64,000 nt of DNA, from NCBI RefSeq assembly GCF_000495915.1, contig NZ_AOFQ01000003.1:19412-83411 (forward strand). The letters are read 5' to 3'. Below, one piece after another: positions 52,129 through 60,935 of the stretch (positions are counted from its first letter, which is position 1; each line of letters opens with the position of its first letter). The translations under genes were made by a program, and so were the position numbers. This stretch comes from Stutzerimonas chloritidismutans AW-1 (GTDB lineage: Bacteria > Pseudomonadota > Gammaproteobacteria > Pseudomonadales > Pseudomonadaceae). The notes under the pieces are model-generated. The model worked only from the letters and a program-made list of their open reading frames with translations, was not told where the DNA came from and searched no databases.

Positions 52129-53724
52129 ATGACCAGCACCTTGGCGAACGTCATTCAGTCCCTTTTGCGCGGACTGGGTCTGCGCACCATCAACCATCAG
52201 TTCTTCTTCTCCTACAGCCTGATCTTCCTGTGTGCGGCTCTGACTGCCGCTGTGCTGTTCATGTCCGCCAAGGACGCCAGCCAGATCGACATGGCCGGAG
52301 CCCAGCGCATGCTCAGCCAGAAGATGATGAAGGAAGCGCTGCTGGCGGCGCAGGGCGTCGGTGACAAGACCGCCGTCGACAAGACCATCCAACGCTTCGA
52401 GCAGTCGCATCGGCTGCTGCTCAACGGCGACCGCGCCCAGGGCATAGCACCGGTGGAGCTGACCAGTGCACAACCGCACCTGCAGCGCGTCGATCAGATC
52501 TGGCAGCGTTATCGGCCCGCCGTACAGGCACTGGCCGCAGGTCAGAGCGCTGACGTGAACGCCATTGCCACCGACTCAAACGACATCCTTGCCGCTTCCA
52601 ACGAAGTGGTGCTGCTGATTTCCGCTGAAGCCAACCGCAGCGCGTCGCGGCAGCTCTGGGTCGCCCTGGGTTCGACCCTGTGCATCCTGCTGATGGTCGT
52701 GCTGGGGCGGGTCGCCGGCATGAACTGGCTGATGCTGCAGATCGACGAGCTGCGGGGGCGTCTGGAGAGGGTCAGCCAGGGCGACTTTTCCGCGCCGCTG
52801 CAGGTGCGGCACGCCGATGACGAGATGGGCATGATCACCCTGGCGTACAACCGCCTGCTGGGGCAGGTTGGAGAGATGATCCGCGGTGTGCGTCTGGCCG
52901 CTGACGAAGCCGATGGCCAATGCGTGCGCATGGCGAATCTGGCCGGGGACAGCGCGCGCAACGTCGAGGGGCAGCAAGCCGAGATCGATCAGGTCGCCAC
53001 CGCCATGAACGAAATGCTCGCCACCTCCCAGGAAGTCGCGCGCAGCACGATCGAGGCCGCCAATGCCGCAGATGTCGCCGAGCAGGAGACCAACTCTGGC
53101 AGCGCGGTGATGAATGAGTCGGTCGGCGCCATCCGCACCTTGAGCGGTCATGTCGACAGCCTGTCCGATGTGATGCAGCAGCTGGTGCAGGACAGTCACG
53201 AGATCGGCAAGGTGCTGAACGTGATCAGCGGGATCGCCGAGCAGACCAACCTGCTGGCGCTGAATGCGGCCATCGAGGCGGCGCGTGCTGGCGAGCAGGG
53301 CCGCGGTTTCGCGGTGGTTGCCGACGAAGTCCGCAGCCTGGCCAGCCGCACGCAGAGCTCGGCCAAGGAGGTAAGCGTGCTGGTCGAGCGTTTGCAGAGC
53401 CAGGCCACCCGCGCGGGTACGGCCATGGATGCGTCGCGTCAGAGCAGCTCGGTGACGCTCACCCAGATCGAAGCGGCGCAGCATGCGCTGGGGCAGATCG
53501 TCGGCGCGGTGCAGACCATCCGCGGCATGACCAATCAGATCGCCACGGCGGCCGAGGAGCAGTCGCAGGTGGCCGAGGACATGAACCAGTCGCTGACGCG
53601 CATCGCCCAGGTCGCCGATCAGGCTGCCGGGGTTACCCACGACACGGCGGCGTCGGGCAATACCATCATGCAGAGCATGAAAGGCCTCAAGGCACTGACC
53701 GGGCGTTTCCGTCTCGAGGCGTGA
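52129..53724 (+). CDS. Methyl-accepting chemotaxis protein with PilJ-type sensor domain, possibly a nitrate receptor
   Basis: A 531-residue chemoreceptor. Membrane helix 1 (about 25-48) is followed by a periplasmic PilJ-type four-helix domain (about 50-175) containing [20 protein letters not shown]. Helix 2 ([19 protein letters not shown]), HAMP and the signalling domain with the tip [37 protein letters not shown] complete it. The AGxQRMLSQ segment is the nitrate-binding signature in P. aeruginosa McpN and NarX-like sensors, so nitrate sensing is plausible. I use the ATG at 52129; a GTG at 52117 is in frame. Confidence 0.9.
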   Translation: MTSTLANVIQSLLRGLGLRTINHQFFFSYSLIFLCAALTAAVLFMSAKDASQIDMAGAQRMLSQKMMKEALLAAQGVGDKTAVDKTIQRFEQSHRLLLNGDRAQGIAPVELTSAQPHLQRVDQIWQRYRPAVQALAAGQSADVNAIATDSNDILAASNEVVLLISAEANRSASRQLWVALGSTLCILLMVVLGRVAGMNWLMLQIDELRGRLERVSQGDFSAPLQVRHADDEMGMITLAYNRLLGQVGEMIRGVRLAADEADGQCVRMANLAGDSARNVEGQQAEIDQVATAMNEMLATSQEVARSTIEAANAADVAEQETNSGSAVMNESVGAIRTLSGHVDSLSDVMQQLVQDSHEIGKVLNVISGIAEQTNLLALNAAIEAARAGEQGRGFAVVADEVRSLASRTQSSAKEVSVLVERLQSQATRAGTAMDASRQSSSVTLTQIEAAQHALGQIVGAVQTIRGMTNQIATAAEEQSQVAEDMNQSLTRIAQVADQAAGVTHDTAASGNTIMQSMKGLKALTGRFRLEA

Positions 53725-53788
53725 TCAGGTCGGCGTGAATCGGGGGAGGGGAATGCTGGCGGAGGGCGCCTGTCCGGCGCTAGGGCAT

Positions 53789-53809
53789 CCCCGCCCATGA
53801 GGGGCGGGG
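53789..53809. terminator. GC-rich hairpin between the chemoreceptor and ppiC
   Basis: CCCCGCCC and GGGCGGGG form an eight-base stem with a five-base loop between two convergent genes. No long T run follows. Confidence 0.6.
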
Positions 53810-53820
53810 ACTGGGGGTAA

Positions 53821-54102
53821 TCAGTCCTGACGGCTGGTCACTTCCAGCAGGTGATAGCCGAACTGGGTCTTCACCGGGCCTTGCACCTGATTGAGCGGGG
53901 CGCTGAATACGACGGTGTCGAATTCCTTGACCATCTGACCCGGGCCGAATGAACCCAGGTCGCCACCCTGACGGCTGGAAGGGCAGCTGGAGTTTTCCTT
54001 GGCGACCTCGGCGAAGTCGGCACCGCCTTCGATAGCGGCTTTCAGTTCGTTGCACTTGGCTTCGGTGGAAACCAGGATGTGGCGGGCGGTAGCGCGTGCC
54101 AT
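53821..54102 (-). CDS. ppiC: Peptidyl-prolyl cis-trans isomerase PpiC (parvulin)
   Basis: A 93-residue single-domain parvulin from the ATG at 54102 (MARATARHILVSTEAKCNELKAAIEGG); a start six codons upstream is also in frame. Core motifs are ARHILV, GGDLGSFGPGQMVKEFD and VKTQFGYHLLEV, matching the cytoplasmic PpiC of E. coli in length. Confidence 0.95.
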   Translation of the reverse strand: MARATARHILVSTEAKCNELKAAIEGGADFAEVAKENSSCPSSRQGGDLGSFGPGQMVKEFDTVVFSAPLNQVQGPVKTQFGYHLLEVTSRQD

Positions 54103-54256
54103 GGGGACTCTCCTCTTCAAATAGGCTGCCGAGGCTACCGCAAACCGGTGGCATTGGCGACCGGACCGCGTGGCATTGAAGGCTTAATGAAGGCCCCCGG
54201 CGGCCTTCCTTTCGGGTACTCTCGCGCGCTTTTTCATCGGACCCGGAAAACGCTCC

Positions 54257-54484
54257 ATGCTTGATAGCACCCTCGCGCAACTTGAAAACGTCATCAACGA
54301 TCTGCTGCAGCGCAACCAGAGCCTGAGCGAGCACTGTGTCTTGCTCGAGCAGCAGCTGCAGCAGGCACGTGAGGAAAACGACAATCTGCAACTGGCTGCG
54401 CTGGAGCAGGAAGACAGGCAGGGCGCTACCCTGGCGCGGCTGCAGGCGCTGGTGGAGCGTGCAGCTGGCAGTAGCGCCGCATGA
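54257..54484 (+). CDS. ZapB-like coiled-coil protein (TIGR02449 type)
   Basis: A 75-residue coiled coil (MLDSTLAQLENVINDLLQRNQSL...AALEQEDRQGATLARLQALVERA) with heptad Leu throughout. It matches the small family next to zapA in gammaproteobacteria, which is thought to take part in Z-ring assembly like ZapB. The stop overlaps the zapA start by four bases (ATGA). Confidence 0.82.
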   Translation: MLDSTLAQLENVINDLLQRNQSLSEHCVLLEQQLQQAREENDNLQLAALEQEDRQGATLARLQALVERAAGSSAA

Positions 54485-54768
54485 CGGCGGATGGCGTTCA
54501 GGTGCTCAGGGTATTCGGCCGCGAATACTCGTTCCGCGCGCCGCCCAGCCAGGATGCTCTCCTGCAGGAGGCGGCGGCCTTGCTGCAGCAGCATCTGGCC
54601 GACAGCCAGCGGCAGTTTCCCAACGCCACGGGCGACAAGCTGCTGGTGCTGACCGCACTGAATCTCTGCGTGCCGCTGCTGCAACAGAACGAGCAGATGC
54701 AGGATGTCGAGCAACGCATCGCCGCCAGCGTCGCCCGTATCAATCAGCAGCTCGCGGCGCAGGGCTGA
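54481..54768 (+). CDS. zapA: Cell division protein ZapA
   Basis: A 95-residue protein that bundles FtsZ filaments. It has the N-terminal strand VQVLRVFGREYSFRAPPSQDALLQEAAALLQ and a C-terminal coiled coil (VLTALNLCVPLLQQNEQMQDVEQRI). It is preceded by the coiled-coil partner. The 6S RNA gene and fthC that often follow zapA are absent: glpD starts on the other strand ten bases later. Confidence 0.93.
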   Translation: MTADGVQVLRVFGREYSFRAPPSQDALLQEAAALLQQHLADSQRQFPNATGDKLLVLTALNLCVPLLQQNEQMQDVEQRIAASVARINQQLAAQG

Positions 54769-54777
54769 GCGGCTGCC

Positions 54778-56313
54778 TCAGGCTGCGTCGCTGCTGCGCG
54801 TGGTTTCGCTGACCGGGCGCTCTGTCAGGTAACGCTGCAGGCAAGCCTTTTCCGGCTCGCTGAAGGCCAGCCCGAGTTTGGTGCGGCGCCAGAGGATGTC
54901 ATCCACCTGGGTTGCCCACTCTTCGCGCCGCAGGTAGTCGACTTCCTGCGCATACAGCTGCTGGCCGAGGTCTTCGCCTAGTGCATCGAGCGAGCGGGCT
55001 TCGCCCAGCATGCGCCATACCCGATTGCCGTAGAGGGTTGCCCAGCGCTTGGCCAGCGGCAGTTTCAGCCCCTGTACCTTGGCCACCAGCTCTTCGGTGA
55101 GTGCATCGGCCGTGCTCATGCCTTCACCGCCAGGCAGTGCCGCCTGCGCCGTCCAGCTTTCACCCATAGCTGGGAAGAACGGCTTGAGCTGCGCCATCGC
55201 CGACTCGGCAAGCTTGCGGTAGGTGGTCAGCTTGCCGCCGAACACCGAAAGCAGCGGTGCCTGCTTTTCTTCCGCCGCCAGCGACAGGGTGTAGTCGCGG
55301 GTAACCGCGGACGGGTTATCCGATTCGTCGTCGCATAGCGGCCGGACGCCGGCGAAGGTATGCACGATGTCCCTGGGCTCGAGTTGCTTGCGAAAGTGCG
55401 TGTTGGCCACGCCCAATACGTAGGCGATCTCTTCCTCGCTGATGCTCACCTTGGCCGGGTCGCCACGGTACTCGCGATCGGTGGTGCCGATCATGGTGTA
55501 ACGGTCCAGATAGGGGATGGCGAAAACGATGCGCCGATCCTCGTTCTGCATGATGTAGGCCTGCTCACCTTCATACAGCTTGGGCACGATGATGTGGCTG
55601 CCCTGAATCAGGCGGATGCCATAGGGTGAGCGCTGCTGCAGGTTTTCGCCGATGAACTGTGCGACCCAGGGACCGGCCGCATTGACCAGTGCCTTGGCCT
55701 TTAGTGAGAAGCGGCTGCCATCCTCGCGCTGCAGCTCGACATGCCAGATGCCGCCAGCACGCTTGGCGCTCAGGCATTGGGTGCGGGTATGGATATGCGC
55801 GCCTTTCTCCCGCGCCGCCATGGCATTGAGCACCACCAGCCGCGCGTCGTCGACCCAGCAGTCGGAGTATTCGAAGCCGCGGGTGATGGCTGGCTTCAGG
55901 GGGCTCTCACTGCCGAAACGCAGGCCCCGCGAAGCTGGCAGCTTCTTGCGCATGCCCAGGTTGTCGTAGAGGAACAGGCCGGCGCGGATCATCCACGCCG
56001 GGCGCAGGTGAGGGCGGTGGGGCAGCACGAAGCGCATCGGCTTGACGATATGCGGCGCCTTGGCCAGCAGCACTTCACGCTCGGCCAGCGCCTCGCGGAC
56101 GAGGCGAAATTCGTAGTGCTCCAGATAGCGCAGGCCTCCGTGAATGAGCTTGCTGCTGGCCGATGACGTATGGCTGGCCAGGTCGTCGCGTTCGCAAAGG
56201 AACACAGAAAGCCCGCGACCAGCTGCATCGGCAGCGATACCGACGCCATTGATACCGCCGCCGATCACGGCGACGTCATAGAGCTCGGAGACGGGCTGGG
56301 CGGAATGGGGCAC
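54778..56313 (-). CDS. glpD: Aerobic glycerol-3-phosphate dehydrogenase
   Basis: A membrane-associated FAD enzyme oxidising glycerol 3-phosphate to dihydroxyacetone phosphate and feeding electrons to quinone. It has 511 residues from a GTG start at 56313 after GAGGAGAAG. The FAD motif is VAVIGGGINGVGIAADAAGRG, followed by SSASSKLIHGGLRYLEHYEFRLVREAL. It is the last gene of the glpF-glpK-glpR-glpD set, with its own promoter region carrying GlpR-type sites. Confidence 0.96.
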   Translation of the reverse strand: MPHSAQPVSELYDVAVIGGGINGVGIAADAAGRGLSVFLCERDDLASHTSSASSKLIHGGLRYLEHYEFRLVREALAEREVLLAKAPHIVKPMRFVLPHRPHLRPAWMIRAGLFLYDNLGMRKKLPASRGLRFGSESPLKPAITRGFEYSDCWVDDARLVVLNAMAAREKGAHIHTRTQCLSAKRAGGIWHVELQREDGSRFSLKAKALVNAAGPWVAQFIGENLQQRSPYGIRLIQGSHIIVPKLYEGEQAYIMQNEDRRIVFAIPYLDRYTMIGTTDREYRGDPAKVSISEEEIAYVLGVANTHFRKQLEPRDIVHTFAGVRPLCDDESDNPSAVTRDYTLSLAAEEKQAPLLSVFGGKLTTYRKLAESAMAQLKPFFPAMGESWTAQAALPGGEGMSTADALTEELVAKVQGLKLPLAKRWATLYGNRVWRMLGEARSLDALGEDLGQQLYAQEVDYLRREEWATQVDDILWRRTKLGLAFSEPEKACLQRYLTERPVSETTRSSDAA

Positions 56314-56340
56314 TGGCTTCTCCTCGAAAACGAAAGATCA

Positions 56341-56427
56341 TGTTCGGTTTTGAACATGCTATTCGCAAAAGAATCCGTGTGAAAGTAAAAATGTTCGAAA
56401 ATATATAAAAAAGAAAATATTCGAACC
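56341..56427. promoter_or_regulatory. GlpR operator cluster upstream of glpD
   Basis: An AT-rich stretch with three TTCG/CGAA-type sites: TGTTCGGTTTTGAACATG (56341-56358), ATGTTCGAAAATAT (56391-56404) and AATATTCGAAC (56417-56427). They resemble known glpD operators. The sequence AAAGTAAAAAT next to them also occurs before glpF. Confidence 0.65.
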
Positions 56428-56568
56428 TTGCGCTTCTGGTTGGTTGGCTGGTCGGCAGCAGTAACGGTTCGCATTGCGCCGAACGGCCCCGTAAGCGCTC
56501 GAATCCGTTACCAGCGTTCAGTCATCGCTGTGCGAGCGGAGTTGCTCGCGCATGAGCTGCCGCCAAAC

Positions 56569-57327
56569 CTACTCGGCGATCTCCACTTGCACCTTGTGGC
56601 GGGCCAGCAGCTCGGCGAACACCTCGGAAGGTGCCGAGTCGGTGAACAGGCAGTCGATCTGTTCCAGCGAGCCCAGGCGCGACATGGCGCTGCGGCCGAA
56701 TTTGCTGGAGTCCGCGGCGAGGAAGACCTTGCGCGCGTTATGGATGATCGCCTGGGAGACGCGCACTTCCTGATAATCGAAGTCGAGCAGGGTGCCGTCC
56801 TCGTCGACACCGCTGATGCCGATCAGGGCGAAATCGACCTTGAATTGGCTGATGAAATCGGCGGTGGCCTGGCCCACCACGCCGCCATCGCTGCGCACGT
56901 TGCCGCCGGCGATCAGCACATCGAAGTCTTCTTTGGTGCTGAGAATGCTCGCCACGTGCAGATCATTGGTGATGATCTTCAGGTCACGGTGGTTGAGCAG
57001 GGCGCGGGCGATCGCCTCGGTGGTGGTGCCGATATTGATGAACAGCGAAGCCTGGTCGGGGATGCGCGCGGCCATGGCGGCAGCGATACGCAGTTTCTCG
57101 TCGCGCATCTGGTGCGCGCGCTGGCTGTAGGCGGTGTTCTGCACGCTGGAATCGTAGGCCGCGCCGCCGTGGTAGCGCCGCAGCAGGCCGGCGTCGCCGA
57201 GCTGGTTGATGTCGCGGCGGATGGTTTGCGGCGTGACGGCGAAGTGCCGTGCCAGCTCGTCGATGCTCACGTAGCCGCGCTCGCGCACGAGTTCCAGAAT
57301 GTTCTGCTGTCGGGGCGCCAGGCTCAT
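56569..57327 (-). CDS. glpR: DeoR-family repressor GlpR
   Basis: A 252-residue DeoR regulator from the ATG at 57327 ([45 protein letters not shown]). The sugar-phosphate-binding domain has [20 protein letters not shown]. It represses the glp genes and is released by glycerol 3-phosphate. Gene order glpK-glpR-glpD supports the name. Confidence 0.95.
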   Translation of the reverse strand: MSLAPRQQNILELVRERGYVSIDELARHFAVTPQTIRRDINQLGDAGLLRRYHGGAAYDSSVQNTAYSQRAHQMRDEKLRIAAAMAARIPDQASLFINIGTTTEAIARALLNHRDLKIITNDLHVASILSTKEDFDVLIAGGNVRSDGGVVGQATADFISQFKVDFALIGISGVDEDGTLLDFDYQEVRVSQAIIHNARKVFLAADSSKFGRSAMSRLGSLEQIDCLFTDSAPSEVFAELLARHKVQVEIAE

Positions 57328-57393
57328 GAGGCTTCCTTGTTCGCTGTTGTGCGGGAAGCATGCCGTAGTCTGGCGTTCGATTAAAGCGCTGCC

Positions 57394-57410
57394 TGTTCGA
57401 ATTCGCACAT
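57394..57410. promoter_or_regulatory. GlpR-type site upstream of glpR
   Basis: TGTTCGAATTCGCACAT, a TTCG/CGAA palindrome in the 132-base gap between glpK and glpR. It suggests autoregulation. Confidence 0.5.
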
Positions 57411-57459
57411 GCCAGGCCTGCCCCCGAAACCTCTAGAGGCAGGCCTGTTGTTCGTCAGA

Positions 57460-58968
57460 TCAGTCTTCGGCCCAGTTGCGCGTACGGTCGACTGCCTTCT
57501 GCCAGCCGCGATAGAGCGCTTCGCGCTGTTCACTTCCGCACGCCGGTTCGAACACCCGCTCGATGCTGCTCTTGCTGCGCAACTCGTCGAGATCGCTCCA
57601 GAAACCGGTAGCCAGTCCGGCCAGGTACGCAGCGCCGAGGGCGGTGGTTTCCTTCATCTGCGGGCGTTCAACCTGAGTACCGAGCATATCGGCCTGGAAC
57701 TGCATGAGGAAGTTGTTGGCTACCGCGCCGCCGTCCACGCGCAGGGCGCGCAGGCGCTCGCCGGCGTCCTGCTGCATGGCATCGAGTACGTCGCGAGTCT
57801 GGTAGGCGATGGATTCCAATGCTGCTCGGATCAGGTGATCAACCTTGACCCCGCGGGTCAGGCCAAACAGTGCGCCACGGGCACGCGGGTCCCAGTAGGG
57901 CGCGCCGAGACCGGTGAAGGCTGGCACCAGGTAGATGCCGTTGCTGTCCGGCACCTTGGTGGCGAAGTATTCCGAATCCAGCGACTCGTTGAGCACCTTC
58001 AGCTCGTCACGCAGCCACTGCACGGTGGAGCCACCATTGAAGATGGCGCCTTCCAGTGCGTAGTTCACTTCGCCCCTCGGTCCGCAGGCGATGGTCGTCA
58101 GCAGGCCATGTTCGGATTGCACCGCCTTGGTGCCGGTGTTCATCAGCAGGAAGCAGCCTGTGCCGTAGGTGTTCTTGGCCTGCCCGGGCTCGACGCACAT
58201 CTGGCCGAATAGCGCGGCCTGCTGATCCCCGGCGATACCAGCGATAGGAATGCCGGTGCTCTGGCCGGAGCCGATGTAGGCGTGCCCGTAGATCTCCGAG
58301 GAGGAACGCACGTCCGGCAGCATTTCGCGTGGGATATCCAGCGCTTCTAGCATCACCGGGTCCCAGTCCAGCTTGTGGATGTCGAACAGCATGGTGCGTG
58401 AGGCGTTGGTGTAGTCGGTGACGTGGGCCTTGCCCTGGGTCATCTTCCAGATCAGCCAGCAATCGACGGTGCCGAACAGCAGTTCGCCGCGGCGGGCGCG
58501 CTCACGGCTGCCCTCGACGTGGTCGAGAATCCACTTGATCTTGGTGCCGGAGAAGTAGGGGTCGATCACCAGGCCGGTCGTTTTGCGGATGTGATCTTCC
58601 ATGCCGTCGCGCTTGAGCTGGTCGCAGATCGGCGTGCTCTGGCGGCTCTGCCAGACGATGGCGTTGTAGATCGGTCGGCCGGTGATCTTGTCCCAGACGA
58701 TGGCGGTCTCGCGCTGGTTGGTGATACCGATGGCCGCCACCTGCTCGTTGGTGATGCCAGCCTGGGCCAGGGCTTCGACGAACACACCGCTCTGGGTCGC
58801 CCAGATTTCCATGGGGTCGTGCTCGACCCAGCTCGGTTGCGGGTAGATCTGCGCGAATTCGCGCTGAGCGATGGTCACCACGTTGGCGTTGCGGTCCAGC
58901 ACGATGGCGCGGGAGCTGGTGGTGCCCTGGTCGAGGGCGACGATGAATTGCTTGTTCTGATTGCTCAT
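57460..58968 (-). CDS. glpK: Glycerol kinase
   Basis: Phosphorylates glycerol to glycerol 3-phosphate with ATP, trapping it in the cell. The protein has 502 residues. Conserved stretches are [17 protein letters not shown] (phosphate loop), [13 protein letters not shown], the [18 protein letters not shown] substrate region, [13 protein letters not shown] and the C-terminal [21 protein letters not shown]. It follows glpF by 12 bases. Confidence 0.97.
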   Translation of the reverse strand: MSNQNKQFIVALDQGTTSSRAIVLDRNANVVTIAQREFAQIYPQPSWVEHDPMEIWATQSGVFVEALAQAGITNEQVAAIGITNQRETAIVWDKITGRPIYNAIVWQSRQSTPICDQLKRDGMEDHIRKTTGLVIDPYFSGTKIKWILDHVEGSRERARRGELLFGTVDCWLIWKMTQGKAHVTDYTNASRTMLFDIHKLDWDPVMLEALDIPREMLPDVRSSSEIYGHAYIGSGQSTGIPIAGIAGDQQAALFGQMCVEPGQAKNTYGTGCFLLMNTGTKAVQSEHGLLTTIACGPRGEVNYALEGAIFNGGSTVQWLRDELKVLNESLDSEYFATKVPDSNGIYLVPAFTGLGAPYWDPRARGALFGLTRGVKVDHLIRAALESIAYQTRDVLDAMQQDAGERLRALRVDGGAVANNFLMQFQADMLGTQVERPQMKETTALGAAYLAGLATGFWSDLDELRSKSSIERVFEPACGSEQREALYRGWQKAVDRTRNWAED

Positions 58969-58980
58969 GGCGTCGTTTCC

Positions 58981-59862
58981 TTAGCGAACTTTGCTGATAT
59001 CGGGCTGGGCGGAGCCCATTTCGGCAGAGGCCTTTTCCTTGGGTTTTGGTGCATCGCAGGCGGCCGATCCAACGCCTGGCAAGTGCCGGCAGATGAGTGC
59101 CTTGTAACCTGCAGCGCCGAGGCAGGCGCCGAGAATCGGGGCGAAGATCGGGACCAGGAAATACGGAATGTCTCGCCCGCCAGTGAAGGCCACGTCACCC
59201 CAGCCGGCAAAGAAGGTCATCAGTTTAGGCCCGAAATCCCGTGCGGGATTCATCGCGAAGCCGGTCAGCGGTCCCATTGCACCGCCGATCACGGCGATCA
59301 GCAGGCCGATCAGCAAAGGTGCGAGCGGGCCGCTGGGCAGGCCGTTGCCGTCGTCGGTGATGGCCATGATCATCGCCAGCAGGATGGCGGTGATGACGAC
59401 CTCCACCAGAAACGCCTGGCCGAACGACAACGAGGCGTGGGGGTAGGTGGAGAAGATCGATGCGAGTTCGAGGCTCTCGACACTGCCGCGAACCATCTGC
59501 TGGGCCTGTTCGAAATCGAAAAACAGACTGCTGTACAGCCCGTAGACCAGCGCCGCAGAACAGAAGGCGCCGGCCACCTGCGCCAGGATGTAGGCCGGAA
59601 CGCGGTGCCGCTCGAATGTGCCGAACAGCCACAATGCGATGGTGACGGCCGGGTTCAGGTGGGCACCGGAGACGCCGGCGGCAAGGTACACCGCCATCGA
59701 AACGCCGACGCCCCAGATGATGCTGATTTCCCACAACCCCAGGTCGGCACCGCCGAGCTTGAGCGCTGCGACGCAGCCAGTACCGAAGAAGATAAGAAGG
59801 GCAGTGCCGAGAAATTCGGCGATGCATTGTCCCTTGAGCGTCGGGACGATGGGCGTACTCAT
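58981..59862 (-). CDS. glpF: Glycerol facilitator (aquaglyceroporin)
   Basis: An MIP channel of 293 residues from the ATG at 59862 (MSTPIVPTLKGQCIAEFLGTALL); an upstream in-frame start would add 14 residues. It has six helices and the two NPA boxes, GAHLNPAVTIALW and GFAMNPARDFGPKL, the latter with the Asp typical of glycerol channels. It is the first gene of the glp operon. Confidence 0.95.
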   Translation of the reverse strand: MSTPIVPTLKGQCIAEFLGTALLIFFGTGCVAALKLGGADLGLWEISIIWGVGVSMAVYLAAGVSGAHLNPAVTIALWLFGTFERHRVPAYILAQVAGAFCSAALVYGLYSSLFFDFEQAQQMVRGSVESLELASIFSTYPHASLSFGQAFLVEVVITAILLAMIMAITDDGNGLPSGPLAPLLIGLLIAVIGGAMGPLTGFAMNPARDFGPKLMTFFAGWGDVAFTGGRDIPYFLVPIFAPILGACLGAAGYKALICRHLPGVGSAACDAPKPKEKASAEMGSAQPDISKVR

Positions 59863-59919
59863 GCGCGGAGCCTCGTTCGTTTGTTTTTGTTTTATTCCGA
59901 GCACTGCGTTGGTTCGGAA

Positions 59920-59983
59920 TTGTTCGGAAACGAAAACTTAGAGGCAAAGAATGCCGCTGTCAAAGTAAAAATTCGAACATTTT
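59920..59983. promoter_or_regulatory. GlpR operators upstream of glpF
   Basis: TTGTTCGGAAACGAAAA at 59920-59936 and AAATTCGAACATTTT at about 59969-59983, both TTCG/CGAA palindromes in the glpF promoter. A short AAAGTAAAAAT shared with the glpD promoter lies beside the second. Confidence 0.6.
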
Positions 59984-60095
59984 ACGGGCGCGCTGCGGGA
60001 ACAAATGATGGTGCTTGCTGTCGCGGCGGTCCCGAGTCTTCCCCGTGACCGATGAAGCCTTGCCGACCTGGATGGCGTTGGAAACCGTCGGTGTC

Positions 60096-60860
60096 TCAGC
60101 GCCGACGCCGCCAGAGGCGCCAGCCGAGCAGCATATCGTCAGCCATCGGCACCAGAGCCAGTGCCAGCAGCAAGGCGGCCAGCGGGACCGTGGCGATGAA
60201 GCCGAAATGCTTGAACCCGGCTGCGCCGCTCAATCCGCCGACGAAGAAGCTCATCACCATCAGCAGGTTGATGCGCAGGCGCTGTCGGTTGGCCCGAACC
60301 GGTGGCATGTCGTCATGACGATTGCGGTTGAAGTAGATCAGCCTGCCCAGCTCGATGCCGATGTCGGTCACCATGCCGGTGATATGGGTGGTGCGCACTT
60401 CGGCATTGGAGAGTTTGGTGATGATCGCGTTCTGCAGGCCCATGATGAAGCACAGCAGGACCACGGTCAGCGGCACGAAGAAACCCGGAACCGTCATCAG
60501 GCGCGCGCCGAGGATACCGAACAGCAGCAACAGCGCGGCTTCCAGCGCCAGCGGTAGCGCGTACTGGCTATGCAGACGGCGACGTCGCGAGAAATTGATC
60601 ATCAGCGTCGAGCACATGGCACCAAGAACGAACGAGAGCAATGCACCGAAGCCTGCCAGCGCCAGATCGGTGGCACCGAGGGCCAGGTTGTCGGCCATTG
60701 CCGAAACGATACCGGTCATGTGCGAGGTGTACTGCTGGACGGCGATGAACCCGCCGGCATTGGCGGCACCCGCGACAAACGCGAGGCACAGGCCGAGCTG
60801 ACGATTGCTATGGGCGGACCGTCGGCGATCGGTCAGACGACGGGCGTACTTGATCGGCAT
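60096..60860 (-). CDS. DUF1275 (YoaK) family membrane protein
   Basis: A 254-residue protein with about six membrane helices. DUF1275 hallmarks are LGLCLAFVAGAANAGGFIAVQQYTSHMTGIVSAMADNL near the start and GLQNAIITKLSNAEVRTTHITGMVTDIGIELGR in the middle. Function unknown. A long basic segment lies at the N terminus (RRLTDRRRSAHSNR). Confidence 0.88.
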   Translation of the reverse strand: MPIKYARRLTDRRRSAHSNRQLGLCLAFVAGAANAGGFIAVQQYTSHMTGIVSAMADNLALGATDLALAGFGALLSFVLGAMCSTLMINFSRRRRLHSQYALPLALEAALLLLFGILGARLMTVPGFFVPLTVVLLCFIMGLQNAIITKLSNAEVRTTHITGMVTDIGIELGRLIYFNRNRHDDMPPVRANRQRLRINLLMVMSFFVGGLSGAAGFKHFGFIATVPLAALLLALALVPMADDMLLGWRLWRRRR

Positions 60861-60935
60861 GGCAGGCTCGCGCTCGGCAGCAAAGCGGCGATTATAGAGC
60901 GGCCGGCCTGGCTGGAACGTGGTTGGTGGATATTC

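Noticed and set aside
54769..54777. 6S RNA (ssrS) expected after zapA
   Set aside because: Only about ten bases separate zapA from glpD, so 6S RNA is not here.
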